This document shows, in pieces, positions 27,037 to 36,622 of a stretch of 64,000 nt of DNA; the stretch's first letter is position 1; each line of letters opens with the position of its first letter. Source of the stretch: an uncultured Mucispirillum sp. (GTDB taxonomy: Bacteria; Chrysiogenota; Deferribacteres; Deferribacterales; Mucispirillaceae). The notes below the pieces were generated by a model. It was given only the letters and a program-made list of their open reading frames with translations. It did not search any database and was not told the DNA's origin. Position numbers and translations under genes: made by a program. Location of the stretch: assembly GCA_944324495.1 (NCBI GenBank), contig CALUWN010000009.1, positions 25,662 through 89,661 of the forward strand. Direction: 5' to 3'.

Positions 27037-30000
27037 TTATTTATTGCCTTGTTCTTTTAAAGCAAGTAACGCTTTTTTGTAATCTACAGGAAATACTTTT
27101 ACAAACATATCTCTGTAGTTTTCCCAGTCTGAAACAATGTTTTTTGCTTTTTCACTGCCTGTATATAAAATATGCTCTTTTAAAAGTGAAAGCAGTTCTT
27201 TTTCATCATCACTGTCTTTTACAATATTTTCCAAATCCACAGAAGCAGTGTTGCATCTTAAGTCAAAGTCATTTGTCATATCAAGGACATAAGCTATACC
27301 ACCAGTCATACCTGCTGCAAAGTTTACACCAGTTTTACCAAGTATTACAACTCTACCGCCTGTCATATATTCGCACCCATGGTCACCAATTCCTTCAACA
27401 ACTGATGTAAACCCACTGTTACGAATAGCAAACCTTTCACCAGCCTGACCGTTTAAGAATATTTTACCACTTGTACCACCATAGCCTATAACATTACCTG
27501 CAATAACATTTTCTTCTGCTTTAAAAGAAGCATTCTCATCTGGTTTTATAATGATTTTACCACCAGATATACCTTTACCCACAAAGTCGTTTGCTTCTCC
27601 AGTTAAATTAAATGTGATACCATGGGCTAAAAATGCACCAAAACTTTGCCCAGCACAGCCTTTAAAGTTTACTGTGATTGTATTATCATCTAAACCTTTT
27701 AAGCCGTATTTTTTAGCCACTTCATGAGAAAGTTCTGTACCTACAGTTCTGTTAATATTTTTTACTTCTAATTCAAGAGATTTTTTACTGCCTGAAGCAA
27801 TACTTTCTTTAAATTCTCCAAGTAAAAATTCTCTGTCATAGTTTTCTAAAGTGTATTTTGTATTTTTATTATATTTACACTCATCACCTTTAACTGTTTT
27901 TAAGATTTTAGAAAAATCTAAGTTTTTAGTTTTATAAAATTCTACAGCTTTATTCATTTGCAGTAAGTCGCTTCTGCCTATTGCTTCATCTAATGTTCTA
28001 AAGCCAAGTTTTGCTAAATACTGCCTAACTTCTTCTGCCACAAACATTAAGAAGTTTTCCACATATTCTGGTTTTCCTGTAAATTTCTTTCTTAAATTTT
28101 CATCTTGAGTAGCAATACCAACAGGGCATGTGTTAGAGTGGCATTGACGCATCATCACACAGCCTAAAGAGGCTAAAACAGTTGTAGCAAACCCAAATTC
28201 TTCAGCACCTAAAAGGGCAGCAATTATAACATCTCGCCCAGTTTTTAACTGACCGTCAGTTTGAAGACGAACTCTACCACGAAGTTTATTAAGTACAAGT
28301 GTCTGCTGAGCTTCAGCAAGCCCAAGCTCCCAAGGAAGCCCTGCGTGTTTTATACTTGTTAATGGGGAAGCACCTGTTCCGCCGTCATGACCGCTTATTA
28401 ATATAACATCAGAATGAGCTTTTGCCACACCTGCTGCAATTGTACCAACACCCACTTCTGAAACAAGTTTTACAGAAATTCTAGCTTCAGGGTTTGAGTT
28501 TCTAAGGTCGTATATAAGCTGTGCCAAATCTTCAATAGAATAAATATCATGGTGAGGAGGAGGTGATATTAAACTAACATTTGGCATAGAGTGCCTTAAT
28601 TTTGCAATAAACGGATTAACTTTATGACCCGGAAGCTGTCCACCTTCCCCCGGTTTTGCCCCTTGAGCCATTTTTATTTGCAGTTCTTTTGCATTAGTAA
28701 GGTATTCTATTGTAACACCAAACCTGCCACTTGCAATCTGCTTAATTGCACTGCTTCTAACTTCACCTTTTTCATTAGGAGTATATCTTTCTGGGTCTTC
28801 ACCACCTTCACCGCAGTTACTCATACCACCTAATTTATTCATGGCAATAGCAATAGTTTCATGGGCTTCAGGGCTGATAGAACCAAGTGACATAGCACCA
28901 GTTACAAATCTTTTTACAATAGATGAAGCACTTTCTACTTCTTCTATAGGTATGGCAACAGAATCTACAAATTCAAAAAGCCCTCTTAATGTACATAAGT
29001 TTTTAGACTGGTCATTAATCAGTTTTGCATACTGATTATATTTTTCTTTATCATTATTTTGTACAGCCTGCCTAAAGATTGTAATACTTTCAGGAGTCCA
29101 TAAATGGTTTTCGCCATTTTTTCTAAAATGGTACTGGCCGCCTAAAGAAATACTTTCAAAGTTATCGTTAGCATTTTTTCTTCTCATTAACGCTTCTTTT
29201 TCAATTTCTTTTAGGCCTATACCATTAATACGGCTTGCTGTGCCTGTAAAAAATTCTTTTATAATATCGCTGTTTAATCCAACAGCTTCAAAAAGCTGAC
29301 CGCTTCTATAGCTTCTTAATGTGGATATACCCATTTTACTCATAACTTTTAAAAGCCCTTTATCAACTGCTTTTATATAGTTTTCAGTAGCTTTTACTTT
29401 ATCTACAGATATTTCATTTTCATCTACTAATAATGAAATACTTTGTAATGCCATATAAGGACATATTGCAGTAGCCCCATAGCCTAAAAGCAGAGCAAAA
29501 TGCATAATCTCTCTTGCTTCACCAGTTTCTACAATTACAGCAGATTCTGGGCGTATCCCTGCTTTTGATAATGCTTTATTTACAGCAGTAACAGCAAGCA
29601 TAGAAGGGATAGGGGTATATTCATCATCAAGGTTTTTATCGCTTAATATAAGTAACGGATAGCCTGCTTTTACTTTTTCTACTGCAAGTTCTGCAATATT
29701 TTTTAAAGCCTGCTCTAAATCATTTTTAAATGACATACTTATAACGGCAGATTTAAACCCAACCTCTCTAATATTTTTAAGCCTTGAAAGCTCATCGGTA
29801 GTAATAATAGGGCGAGGAAGCTCAATAACTCTTGCATGATGTGGGCCGTCCTCTAAAATATTACCTTTATTACCAATAAATGTAACAAGGCTCATAACTA
29901 AATCTTCACGAATAGAATCTATTGGTGGGTTAGTAACTTGAGCAAAAAGCTGTTTGAAATAGTTAAATAAAAGCTGAGGTTTTTCACTTAATACTGCTAA

Positions 30001-31446
30001 AGCCGCATCGTTACCCATAGAGCCAACAGGTTCTGCACCTTTTTCTGCCATTGGTTTTAATATAAATTCAAAATCTTCTTTAGTATAGCCAAAGAGTTTT
30101 TGCTGTTTCTGCATATCACCAGATGGACCGTCAGGAGCAAGGGATTCAAAAAGCCCATGTACGTATATTCTGTTTTCATTTATCCATCTTCTATAAGGCA
30201 GGCTGCGTGCAGCTAATTTTTTAACAGCAGCATCACTTACTATTCTATTATTTTCTAAATCACAGTATATGATTTCACCGGGGCGAAGTCTGCCTTTTTT
30301 CATAACATTATCACTTGGTATATCTAAAACGCCAGTTTCTGATGCAAGTACAAACACATTATCTTTTGTAATAGTATATCTTGCAGGGCGAAGACCGTTT
30401 CTATCAAGTATAGCTCCAGCATTAACACCATCAGAAAATGCAACAGCAGCAGGGCCATCCCATGGTTCCATTAATGCAGAATGGTATTCAAAAAATGCTC
30501 TTACATCTTTACCCATATGATATTTTGGCCCCCACGCTTGTGGTATAAGCATAAGCATGGCATGGCATAAATCTCTTCCACTTGCAACAAGCAGTTCAAA
30601 CATATTATCAAGGCTTGCTGAGTCACTTTGACCTTCTTTGATTAATGGCAGTATTTCTTTTAAATCATCCCCTAAAAGAGATGAAGAAAACTGTGGCTGC
30701 CTGCCTGCTAAATTATTTAAGTTACCTTTTAATGTGTTTATTTCACCATTGTGGGCAACATACCTAAAAGGGTGAGCCAGCTCCCATGTAGGAAAAGTGT
30801 TTGTACTGTACCTTTGGTGAACTAAAGCAATAGGAGATTTAAAATCTAAATCATTTAAATCTTTATAAAAATTTTCAACTTGAGTTGCCATAAAAAGCCC
30901 TTTATAAACAACACTTTTTGATGACATACTAGGTATATAAACATTTGAAAGCTTAATTTCTATTAATCTTCTTGCAATAAAAAGTTTTCTTTCAAATGTG
31001 TTTTGGTCATTATATTTGCTTTCAATAAATATCTGCCTTATTTTAGGGCAGGTATTTCTTGCGGCTTTACCTATGGCATTAATATCAATAGGTACATCTC
31101 GCCAGCAAATAATATTACCGCATTTATCTTTTATTATTTTTTCAATTTCTTCTTCAATATCCTGCCCGCCAAAAACTACAGCTACACCGTAATTGCCGTA
31201 TTCTGGCAGTTTTTCTTTTACTACTTTTCTAAAAAATTCATCAGGTATAGAAACAAGTATACCAGCACCGTCACCAGTTTCTGGGTCGCCGCCTGTTGCA
31301 CCCCTGTGCATTAAGTTTTTTAAAATTGTAATACCGTTTTCTACAGTATTATGAGTTGGTATATTTTTTAAGTCTGCTATAAGCCCTACACCACAGGCAT
31401 CTTTTTCATACTGACTGTCATAAAGTCCAATATTTTCAGGATACAT
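27037..31446 (-). CDS. gltB: Glutamate synthase large subunit (GltB)
   Basis: Converts glutamine and 2-oxoglutarate to two glutamates. The N-terminal glutaminase nucleophile is in EKDACGVGLIADL (class II amidotransferase; the Cys is exposed after processing), followed by the central and FMN domains (VKLVSEVGVGTIAAGVAKAHSD, SGHDGGTGASP), a 3Fe-4S region CVMMRQCHSNTCPVG and the C-terminal beta-helix with GQSFGAFLAHG. The ATG at 31446, six bases after GAGG, is preferred over the GTG at 31458. 1469 aa, full length. Confidence 0.96.
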   Translation of the reverse strand: MYPENIGLYDSQYEKDACGVGLIADLKNIPTHNTVENGITILKNLMHRGATGGDPETGDGAGILVSIPDEFFRKVVKEKLPEYGNYGVAVVFGGQDIEEEIEKIIKDKCGNIICWRDVPIDINAIGKAARNTCPKIRQIFIESKYNDQNTFERKLFIARRLIEIKLSNVYIPSMSSKSVVYKGLFMATQVENFYKDLNDLDFKSPIALVHQRYSTNTFPTWELAHPFRYVAHNGEINTLKGNLNNLAGRQPQFSSSLLGDDLKEILPLIKEGQSDSASLDNMFELLVASGRDLCHAMLMLIPQAWGPKYHMGKDVRAFFEYHSALMEPWDGPAAVAFSDGVNAGAILDRNGLRPARYTITKDNVFVLASETGVLDIPSDNVMKKGRLRPGEIIYCDLENNRIVSDAAVKKLAARSLPYRRWINENRIYVHGLFESLAPDGPSGDMQKQQKLFGYTKEDFEFILKPMAEKGAEPVGSMGNDAALAVLSEKPQLLFNYFKQLFAQVTNPPIDSIREDLVMSLVTFIGNKGNILEDGPHHARVIELPRPIITTDELSRLKNIREVGFKSAVISMSFKNDLEQALKNIAELAVEKVKAGYPLLILSDKNLDDEYTPIPSMLAVTAVNKALSKAGIRPESAVIVETGEAREIMHFALLLGYGATAICPYMALQSISLLVDENEISVDKVKATENYIKAVDKGLLKVMSKMGISTLRSYRSGQLFEAVGLNSDIIKEFFTGTASRINGIGLKEIEKEALMRRKNANDNFESISLGGQYHFRKNGENHLWTPESITIFRQAVQNNDKEKYNQYAKLINDQSKNLCTLRGLFEFVDSVAIPIEEVESASSIVKRFVTGAMSLGSISPEAHETIAIAMNKLGGMSNCGEGGEDPERYTPNEKGEVRSSAIKQIASGRFGVTIEYLTNAKELQIKMAQGAKPGEGGQLPGHKVNPFIAKLRHSMPNVSLISPPPHHDIYSIEDLAQLIYDLRNSNPEARISVKLVSEVGVGTIAAGVAKAHSDVILISGHDGGTGASPLTSIKHAGLPWELGLAEAQQTLVLNKLRGRVRLQTDGQLKTGRDVIIAALLGAEEFGFATTVLASLGCVMMRQCHSNTCPVGIATQDENLRKKFTGKPEYVENFLMFVAEEVRQYLAKLGFRTLDEAIGRSDLLQMNKAVEFYKTKNLDFSKILKTVKGDECKYNKNTKYTLENYDREFLLGEFKESIASGSKKSLELEVKNINRTVGTELSHEVAKKYGLKGLDDNTITVNFKGCAGQSFGAFLAHGITFNLTGEANDFVGKGISGGKIIIKPDENASFKAEENVIAGNVIGYGGTSGKIFLNGQAGERFAIRNSGFTSVVEGIGDHGCEYMTGGRVVILGKTGVNFAAGMTGGIAYVLDMTNDFDLRCNTASVDLENIVKDSDDEKELLSLLKEHILYTGSEKAKNIVSDWENYRDMFVKVFPVDYKKALLALKEQGNK

Positions 31447-31486
31447 AGGAAACCTCACATTAATTTATTCCTTCGCTTTATAATAT

Positions 31487-31503
31487 AATCAAAAAGTATG
31501 CCA
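31487..31503 (-). promoter_or_regulatory. Possible sigma-54 promoter of gltB
   Basis: Minus-strand TGGCATACTTTTTGATT fits the -24 box (TGGCAT) and spacing of a sigma-54 promoter, but the -12 GC is GA. It lies about 40 bases before the gltB start, and the shared palindrome is about 105 bases upstream of the predicted start point, the usual activator distance. Weaker than the glnN site. Confidence 0.4.
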
Positions 31504-31574
31504 TAATTTTTTAATGTAAATTCGTTATTTTTCATAATTATTTTTGGTAAAAATTGTAAAACAATAAATTAGTT

Positions 31575-31590
31575 TTTACAATTTTGTAAT
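31575..31590. promoter_or_regulatory. Palindromic operator between gltB and glnN
   Basis: TTTACAATTTTGTAAT, an inverted repeat TTTACAA/TTGTAA with two central bases. It matches 15 of 16 bases of the palindrome over the promoter of the NifA-like gene 7 kb away. It lies near -123 of the glnN sigma-54 promoter and near -105 of the candidate gltB promoter, so one site could serve both. Another TTGTAAA half site is at 31554-31560. Confidence 0.6.
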
Positions 31591-31679
31591 AAAATTAACT
31601 ATAAATAAATTTTATAAAAACTTATATTTTTGCTTTTAAAACAGTAGTTTTTTATATATAATCATCCTTTAAAATAATT

Positions 31680-31695
31680 TGGCATTTATATTGCA
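31680..31695 (+). promoter_or_regulatory. Sigma-54 (-24/-12) promoter of glnN
   Basis: TGGCATTTATATTGCA matches the consensus TGGCAC-N5-TTGCW with one mismatch and has the required 10 bases between the invariant GG and GC. The predicted start point is about 31706, giving a 28-base leader that contains GGAGG. This fits activation by the NifA-like protein encoded nearby. Confidence 0.8.
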
Positions 31696-31733
31696 TTTAT
31701 TAGGTTTGAATTTTTTAGATTATGGAGGCATAT

Positions 31734-33872
31734 ATGAGTTATTCTAAACGTTACAGCATAATCAACTCTATAGCAGAGAATAAATCTTTAGAGTATGCAG
31801 AAGCAAAAAAAGCAACGTTAGATAATTATGGTGAAGATGTATTTAATGCAAAAGCTATTAGGGAGTATTTACCTAAAAAATCAGCTGAAAAATTATTAAA
31901 TACTATTAATAATAGAGCAGAGCTTGACCCTGAGATTGCAGCAGATGTGGCTCACGGTATGAAACAATGGGCAATTGAAAGGGGAGCAACACACTTTACT
32001 CACTGGTTTCAACCATTAACTGGTTCTACAGCAGAAAAACACGACTCATTTTTAGAAATTGAAGAGGGCAATGCAATATTTGCTTTTTCTGCTAAAAACT
32101 TAATAGTAGGTGAGCCTGATGCTTCATCTTTTCCTTCAGGTGGTTTAAGAAGAACTTTTGAAGCAAGGGGATATACTGCTTGGGACCCTACAAGCCCAGC
32201 ATTTATTAAACGCCATGCAAATGGTGCAACATTATGTATTCCTACAGCTTTTTGCTCATATACTGGTGAAGCTCTTGATAAAAAAACACCACTTTTACGC
32301 TCAATCCAATGCCTTTCTGCTTCTACCCAAAGGCTTATGAAATGTTTTGGTATGCAAGAAGAAAAAGTAACAATTACTCTTGGAGCAGAACAAGAATATT
32401 TTTTAATAGATAAAAGATTTTACCTTCACAGGCCAGACCTTTTACAAACTGGCAGAACGCTTTTTGGTGCAACACCTCCAAAACATCAGCAGCTTGAGGA
32501 CCATTATTTTGGCTCAATCCACCAAAGAGTGCTTAATTTTATGAACGATGTAGAGCATGAGTTATGGCGTTTAGGTGTGCCTGCAAAAACAAGACACAAT
32601 GAAGTTGCTCCTGCTCAGTTTGAGCTTGCTCCTATGTTTGAAGATTTAAACTTAGCAGTAGACCATAATATGCTTGTCATGGATACTTTACGCCTTGTGG
32701 CAGACAGGCACGGATTTGTATGTTTATTACATGAAAAACCATTTGCAGGGGTAAACGGCAGTGGTAAACATAATAACTGGTCTATTAATTATGGTAATAC
32801 TAACCTTTTAAACCCGGGCAACAACCCACAGCAAAACGCAGTATTTTTAACTGTACTTTCTGGTATTATCCGTGCAGTTGATACTCATGCAGATATGTTA
32901 AGGGCAACAGTTGCTCATGCTGGAAATGACCACAGGCTTGGCGCAAATGAAGCACCACCTGCGATTATTTCAATTTATCTTGGTGACCAGCTTAATGAAG
33001 TAATAGAAAATATTGAAAAAGGCGAAAACAGTGCAAAACATAAAGCAGGTGTTATGCAGATAGGGGTTGATACTCTGCCACCACTGCCAAAAGATGCAAC
33101 TGATAGAAACAGAACAAGCCCATTTGCTTTTACTGGTAATAAGTTTGAATTTAGGGCACCGGGCTCAAGCCAGTCCTGCTCTGGACCTATGACAGTTTTA
33201 AACACTATAGTGGCTGATTCTTTTGACTATATTGCTGAAAAACTTGAAGCCCATGTAGGTAATGAAGATGCTTTTAATCACGCATTACAAGAAGTATTAA
33301 AATATATTATTAAAACTCATAAAAGAGTTATTTTTAATGGTGATGGATACACTGAAGAGTGGAAAGAAGAAGCAGCACGCAGGGGCTTGCCAAATGCTGT
33401 TACTACAATGGATGCATTACGCAGTTTAGTAAATGATAAAAATGTTAATCTTTTTGGGAAATACAATGTATATTCTAAAAAAGAATTAGAATCTCGCTTT
33501 GAAGTATTTTTAGAAGAATACCACAGAAAAATCCGCATTGAAGGCGAGATAGCATTAAATATCGTGCGTAATAATATTCTGCCTGCTGTTATTGAAGAAT
33601 TTAAAACAGAATTATCTGCTGTAAAATCAGCAACAGATGCTGGAATTACTGTTGGTGTTGATGCTTTAAAAAGAAATGTAGAACTTTTAGGAAAAGGCTT
33701 AGAAAAATTAACTGAAAAAACAGAAAAAATGGAAAAAGCTGTTAAAGGGCTTCATGAAGAAATATTAGAAGCTATGAGCGAATTAAGAGAAGTTGTAGAC
33801 AGCCTTGAAAAAGTAGTATCTGATACACTTTGGCCACTTCCAAAATACAGAGAAATGCTCTTTATTAAATAA
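31734..33872 (+). CDS. glnN: Type III glutamine synthetase (GlnN)
   Basis: Makes glutamine from glutamate and ammonia. At 712 aa it is the long GSIII form found in Bacteroides, cyanobacteria and other anaerobes. Signatures: THWFQPLTGSTAEKHDSF, SSFPSGGLRRTFEARGYT, GAEQEYFLID, the glutamate/ATP site KPFAGVNGSGKHNNWS and GNDHRLGANEAPPAI. The ATG at 31734, six bases after GGAGG, is preferred to the ATG at 31722, which itself contains part of that GGAGG. With gltBD it forms a complete GS-GOGAT route. Confidence 0.96.
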   Translation: MSYSKRYSIINSIAENKSLEYAEAKKATLDNYGEDVFNAKAIREYLPKKSAEKLLNTINNRAELDPEIAADVAHGMKQWAIERGATHFTHWFQPLTGSTAEKHDSFLEIEEGNAIFAFSAKNLIVGEPDASSFPSGGLRRTFEARGYTAWDPTSPAFIKRHANGATLCIPTAFCSYTGEALDKKTPLLRSIQCLSASTQRLMKCFGMQEEKVTITLGAEQEYFLIDKRFYLHRPDLLQTGRTLFGATPPKHQQLEDHYFGSIHQRVLNFMNDVEHELWRLGVPAKTRHNEVAPAQFELAPMFEDLNLAVDHNMLVMDTLRLVADRHGFVCLLHEKPFAGVNGSGKHNNWSINYGNTNLLNPGNNPQQNAVFLTVLSGIIRAVDTHADMLRATVAHAGNDHRLGANEAPPAIISIYLGDQLNEVIENIEKGENSAKHKAGVMQIGVDTLPPLPKDATDRNRTSPFAFTGNKFEFRAPGSSQSCSGPMTVLNTIVADSFDYIAEKLEAHVGNEDAFNHALQEVLKYIIKTHKRVIFNGDGYTEEWKEEAARRGLPNAVTTMDALRSLVNDKNVNLFGKYNVYSKKELESRFEVFLEEYHRKIRIEGEIALNIVRNNILPAVIEEFKTELSAVKSATDAGITVGVDALKRNVELLGKGLEKLTEKTEKMEKAVKGLHEEILEAMSELREVVDSLEKVVSDTLWPLPKYREMLFIK

Positions 33873-33878
33873 TCTTTT

Positions 33879-33918
33879 ACCTGCTCTTTCTTTTGGAGAG
33901 AGCAGGTGTATCTTTTTA
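33879..33918 (+). terminator. Terminator after glnN
   Basis: Stem ACCTGCTCT (33879-33887) / AGAGCAGGT (33899-33907), perfect over nine bases, then a T-rich stretch (GTATCTTTTT). It separates glnN from the histidine kinase gene. Confidence 0.8.
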
Positions 33919-33936
33919 TCTTATTAATAATACCTG

Positions 33937-33965
33937 TTGCAATATGTAAGAAATATTTATATATA
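33937..33965 (+). promoter_or_regulatory. Candidate sigma-70 promoter of the hybrid kinase gene
   Basis: TTGCAA (33937-33942), 17-base spacer, TATATA (33960-33965), about 35 bases before the start codon. The region is very AT-rich, so the -10 assignment could shift by two bases to TATAAT. Confidence 0.4.
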
Positions 33966-34000
33966 ATATATATACAGTTTTGTATTTTATTGAGGTGCTT

Positions 34001-36559
34001 ATGCAAAATGGCGTGAAGCTAAAATCTGTAAGCCTTACGAAGATTTTTGCCATTACCCTAATTATAGTAATAATATTTCTTACAATATTTTTTATAGCAT
34101 ATAAACTTATTAGTAATGCTGAAAGTATTGGTGTTGATTATGTGCATTCATTTACTGATTCAGCAGAAAAAGTTATAAATAAACACGCTACTATTTTAGA
34201 AAGTGGTGCCTCAAACCTTTCTTATTTTATGAAAAAAAATTATTCTGATAAAGATATTCAAGAATGGATGAATAATTATATTGATTATATTGAAAATACA
34301 ATTGGTACAAATGGCATAGATGTTTTTGGTATAGTCAACGGTAAGCTGATTTCAGGTCAGGGCAGGCTTGATAATGTAACTAAGCCTATTAATGAAATGA
34401 AATTTTATGTGGAAGCTGTTAAAAATAAAGGTAAAGTTTTTCATTCTGAAGTATATACTGATATTGTAAATGGTGAAAAGGTATTTACTTTATCTATTGC
34501 ATTAAACAATGGCAAAGATGTTTTAGCAATTGATATTTTTCCAAAACAGCTTGGAACAAAATGGTTTTTAAACACGAAGCTTCCTGAAGATACATCTTAT
34601 TTTTTAACAGATTCAAAGGGAGAAATTATTCTTCTTGCAAGTTCAATAATTCAGCCTATGGCCAATTTTGAAGCAGCTATGAAAAAAACTATCAGCAAAA
34701 TATATTCTGGTGATAATGAATACAATTCAGCATATAAATATGTTATTGACTTAGAGGGTAGAAAACGTAGTCTATTTTATAATTTTACCCATAATAATAT
34801 GGTTGTAGTGCTTACAATACCTCATACTGTACTTTATAAACAATCGTTTAATATTGTTAAAAATGATATTGTTTCTTTTATTATAAGATATAAAGAGATG
34901 TTTTTAGGCTTTCTTGGTATATGTATAATAGTGTTTATACAGGTCTTTCATTTAAATAAAATGGTTAAATACCAAAATCAATCCATACAGGCTCTTGGCA
35001 ACTCTTATGTGGCAATTTTTAGAGTTAATCTTAAAACTAGAAAATATGTAAGTATTAAGCATTCTGATTTTCATTATAATATTATTTTATCATCAGGTGA
35101 TTATGCTTCACTAATTTCTTCTATTAATACTATAATGGATAGCGATACTAAAAAAGAATTTAATAAACATTTTTCCATTGATAATATTAGAAAGCTATCT
35201 AAAGATGAAATTCATGAATTTGGTGGTGATTTTAAGTGGGAAGTAAATGGTAAATCTAGCTGGATGAATGTTACTGTTTTATTTGATTCGTTTTTAAGTA
35301 AAGATGATGCCCTTATTTGCTTTAGGAATGTAGATAATGAACGTAAAAAACAGCTTGAAAATATGAAACTTTTAGCAAGTAATGTAAATATTATGCAAAA
35401 GGATATTAAATTTAACAAGCAGTTTTATTCAAATATTTCTCATGATATGAGAACTCCTATTAATGGTATTTTCGGGCTTATAAAACTTTTAAAACTAAAT
35501 ATTGATAATAAAGAAAAAGTTGTAGAATATTCTGATAAAATTCAAGTGTCTGCTAATCTTTTAAAATCATTAGTTGATGATATAGTTGAGCAACTTAATA
35601 CAGAACGAAATGCCCTAGAGCAGGATGTGGTAGAATTTAATATTCATAAAGATGTAGATAGGATTTTGGATGTTTTTAAAATTCAAGCAGATACAGAGCA
35701 TAAAAGTTTTAATGTTTATTATGATGTGGAAATAGAAAATATATTGGGTGATTATAATAAATTATGCCATATTATTAACAACCTTCTTTCAAATGCTTTT
35801 AAATATACCCATGAAAAAGATAAAATAGAGTTTACTGTTAAGCAGTTAAGCTCTGGAGCTGCCCCTAAATTTCAATTTATTGTAAAAGATACAGGCGTTG
35901 GGATGTCACAGTCATTTTTAGCTCGTATTTATGAACCTTTTGCAAGAGAAAAAATGTTTAATGATAAAAAAGTTCAAGGTACAGGGCTTGGTATGGCAAT
36001 TGTTTTTGACAGGGTTAAAAGTATGTCAGGCGATATTAATATAGAAAGTGCAATAGGTGAGGGGACTATTGTTACAATTACTTTACCTTTTACTGTTCCA
36101 GTATATGAAAATCAAGAAAATTTTATATCTGAAAACGATTATAATGAAAAAATGCTTGAAAATATTACTGTTTTAGTGGTAGATGATGATAAAGTTAATA
36201 TGGAAGTGTTAAGTGAACTTTTTAAATTAAAGCATATAAATGTTTTAAAAGCATTTAACGGTGAAGAAGCTGTTGAAATATTTAAAAACTCAAAGGAACA
36301 CAGTATTGATGTTATTTTAATGGATATGCAGATGCCTGTAATGGGTGGCTGCGACGCAGCTATTAATATTAGAAATTTAAATAGAAATGATGCAGCTACT
36401 GTGCCTATAATAGCCTTAACAGCTAATGCGTTTGCTGAAGATATACAGGCAACATCAAAAGCAGGTATGGATGCTCATGTTACAAAACCAGTAAATTATA
36501 ATATATTATTTAGAACAATTTATCAGTTTGTTATAGAAAAAATTACGCAGAATAATTAG
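34001..36559 (+). CDS. Hybrid sensor histidine kinase with receiver domain
   Basis: Membrane sensor: TM helix about residues 14-36, an extracytoplasmic sensing region of about 260 residues without recognised motifs, TM helix about 300-322, a PAS-like linker, HisKA with phospho-acceptor H481 in NISHDMRTP, HATPase (NNLLSNAFKYT, DTGVGMS, GTGLGMAI) and a C-terminal REC domain with phospho-acceptor D775 in ILMDMQMPVMGG. 852 aa. Start chosen at 34001 because GAGGTG precedes it. No cognate output regulator is adjacent; the downstream genes are beta-barrel proteins. The signal is unknown. Confidence 0.92.
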   Translation: MQNGVKLKSVSLTKIFAITLIIVIIFLTIFFIAYKLISNAESIGVDYVHSFTDSAEKVINKHATILESGASNLSYFMKKNYSDKDIQEWMNNYIDYIENTIGTNGIDVFGIVNGKLISGQGRLDNVTKPINEMKFYVEAVKNKGKVFHSEVYTDIVNGEKVFTLSIALNNGKDVLAIDIFPKQLGTKWFLNTKLPEDTSYFLTDSKGEIILLASSIIQPMANFEAAMKKTISKIYSGDNEYNSAYKYVIDLEGRKRSLFYNFTHNNMVVVLTIPHTVLYKQSFNIVKNDIVSFIIRYKEMFLGFLGICIIVFIQVFHLNKMVKYQNQSIQALGNSYVAIFRVNLKTRKYVSIKHSDFHYNIILSSGDYASLISSINTIMDSDTKKEFNKHFSIDNIRKLSKDEIHEFGGDFKWEVNGKSSWMNVTVLFDSFLSKDDALICFRNVDNERKKQLENMKLLASNVNIMQKDIKFNKQFYSNISHDMRTPINGIFGLIKLLKLNIDNKEKVVEYSDKIQVSANLLKSLVDDIVEQLNTERNALEQDVVEFNIHKDVDRILDVFKIQADTEHKSFNVYYDVEIENILGDYNKLCHIINNLLSNAFKYTHEKDKIEFTVKQLSSGAAPKFQFIVKDTGVGMSQSFLARIYEPFAREKMFNDKKVQGTGLGMAIVFDRVKSMSGDINIESAIGEGTIVTITLPFTVPVYENQENFISENDYNEKMLENITVLVVDDDKVNMEVLSELFKLKHINVLKAFNGEEAVEIFKNSKEHSIDVILMDMQMPVMGGCDAAINIRNLNRNDAATVPIIALTANAFAEDIQATSKAGMDAHVTKPVNYNILFRTIYQFVIEKITQNN

Positions 36560-36622
36560 TATGTTTCAATTAAATTGTAACCAAATGTTTGTTTTATGCG
36601 ATTATTATGTTTGAGGTGCATT

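Noticed and set aside
28624..31314. Several plus-strand open frames opposite gltB
   Set aside because: They lie antisense to a fully conserved 1469-residue enzyme, are rich in Cys/Phe/Leu of antisense origin, and have no family features or ribosome-binding sites.
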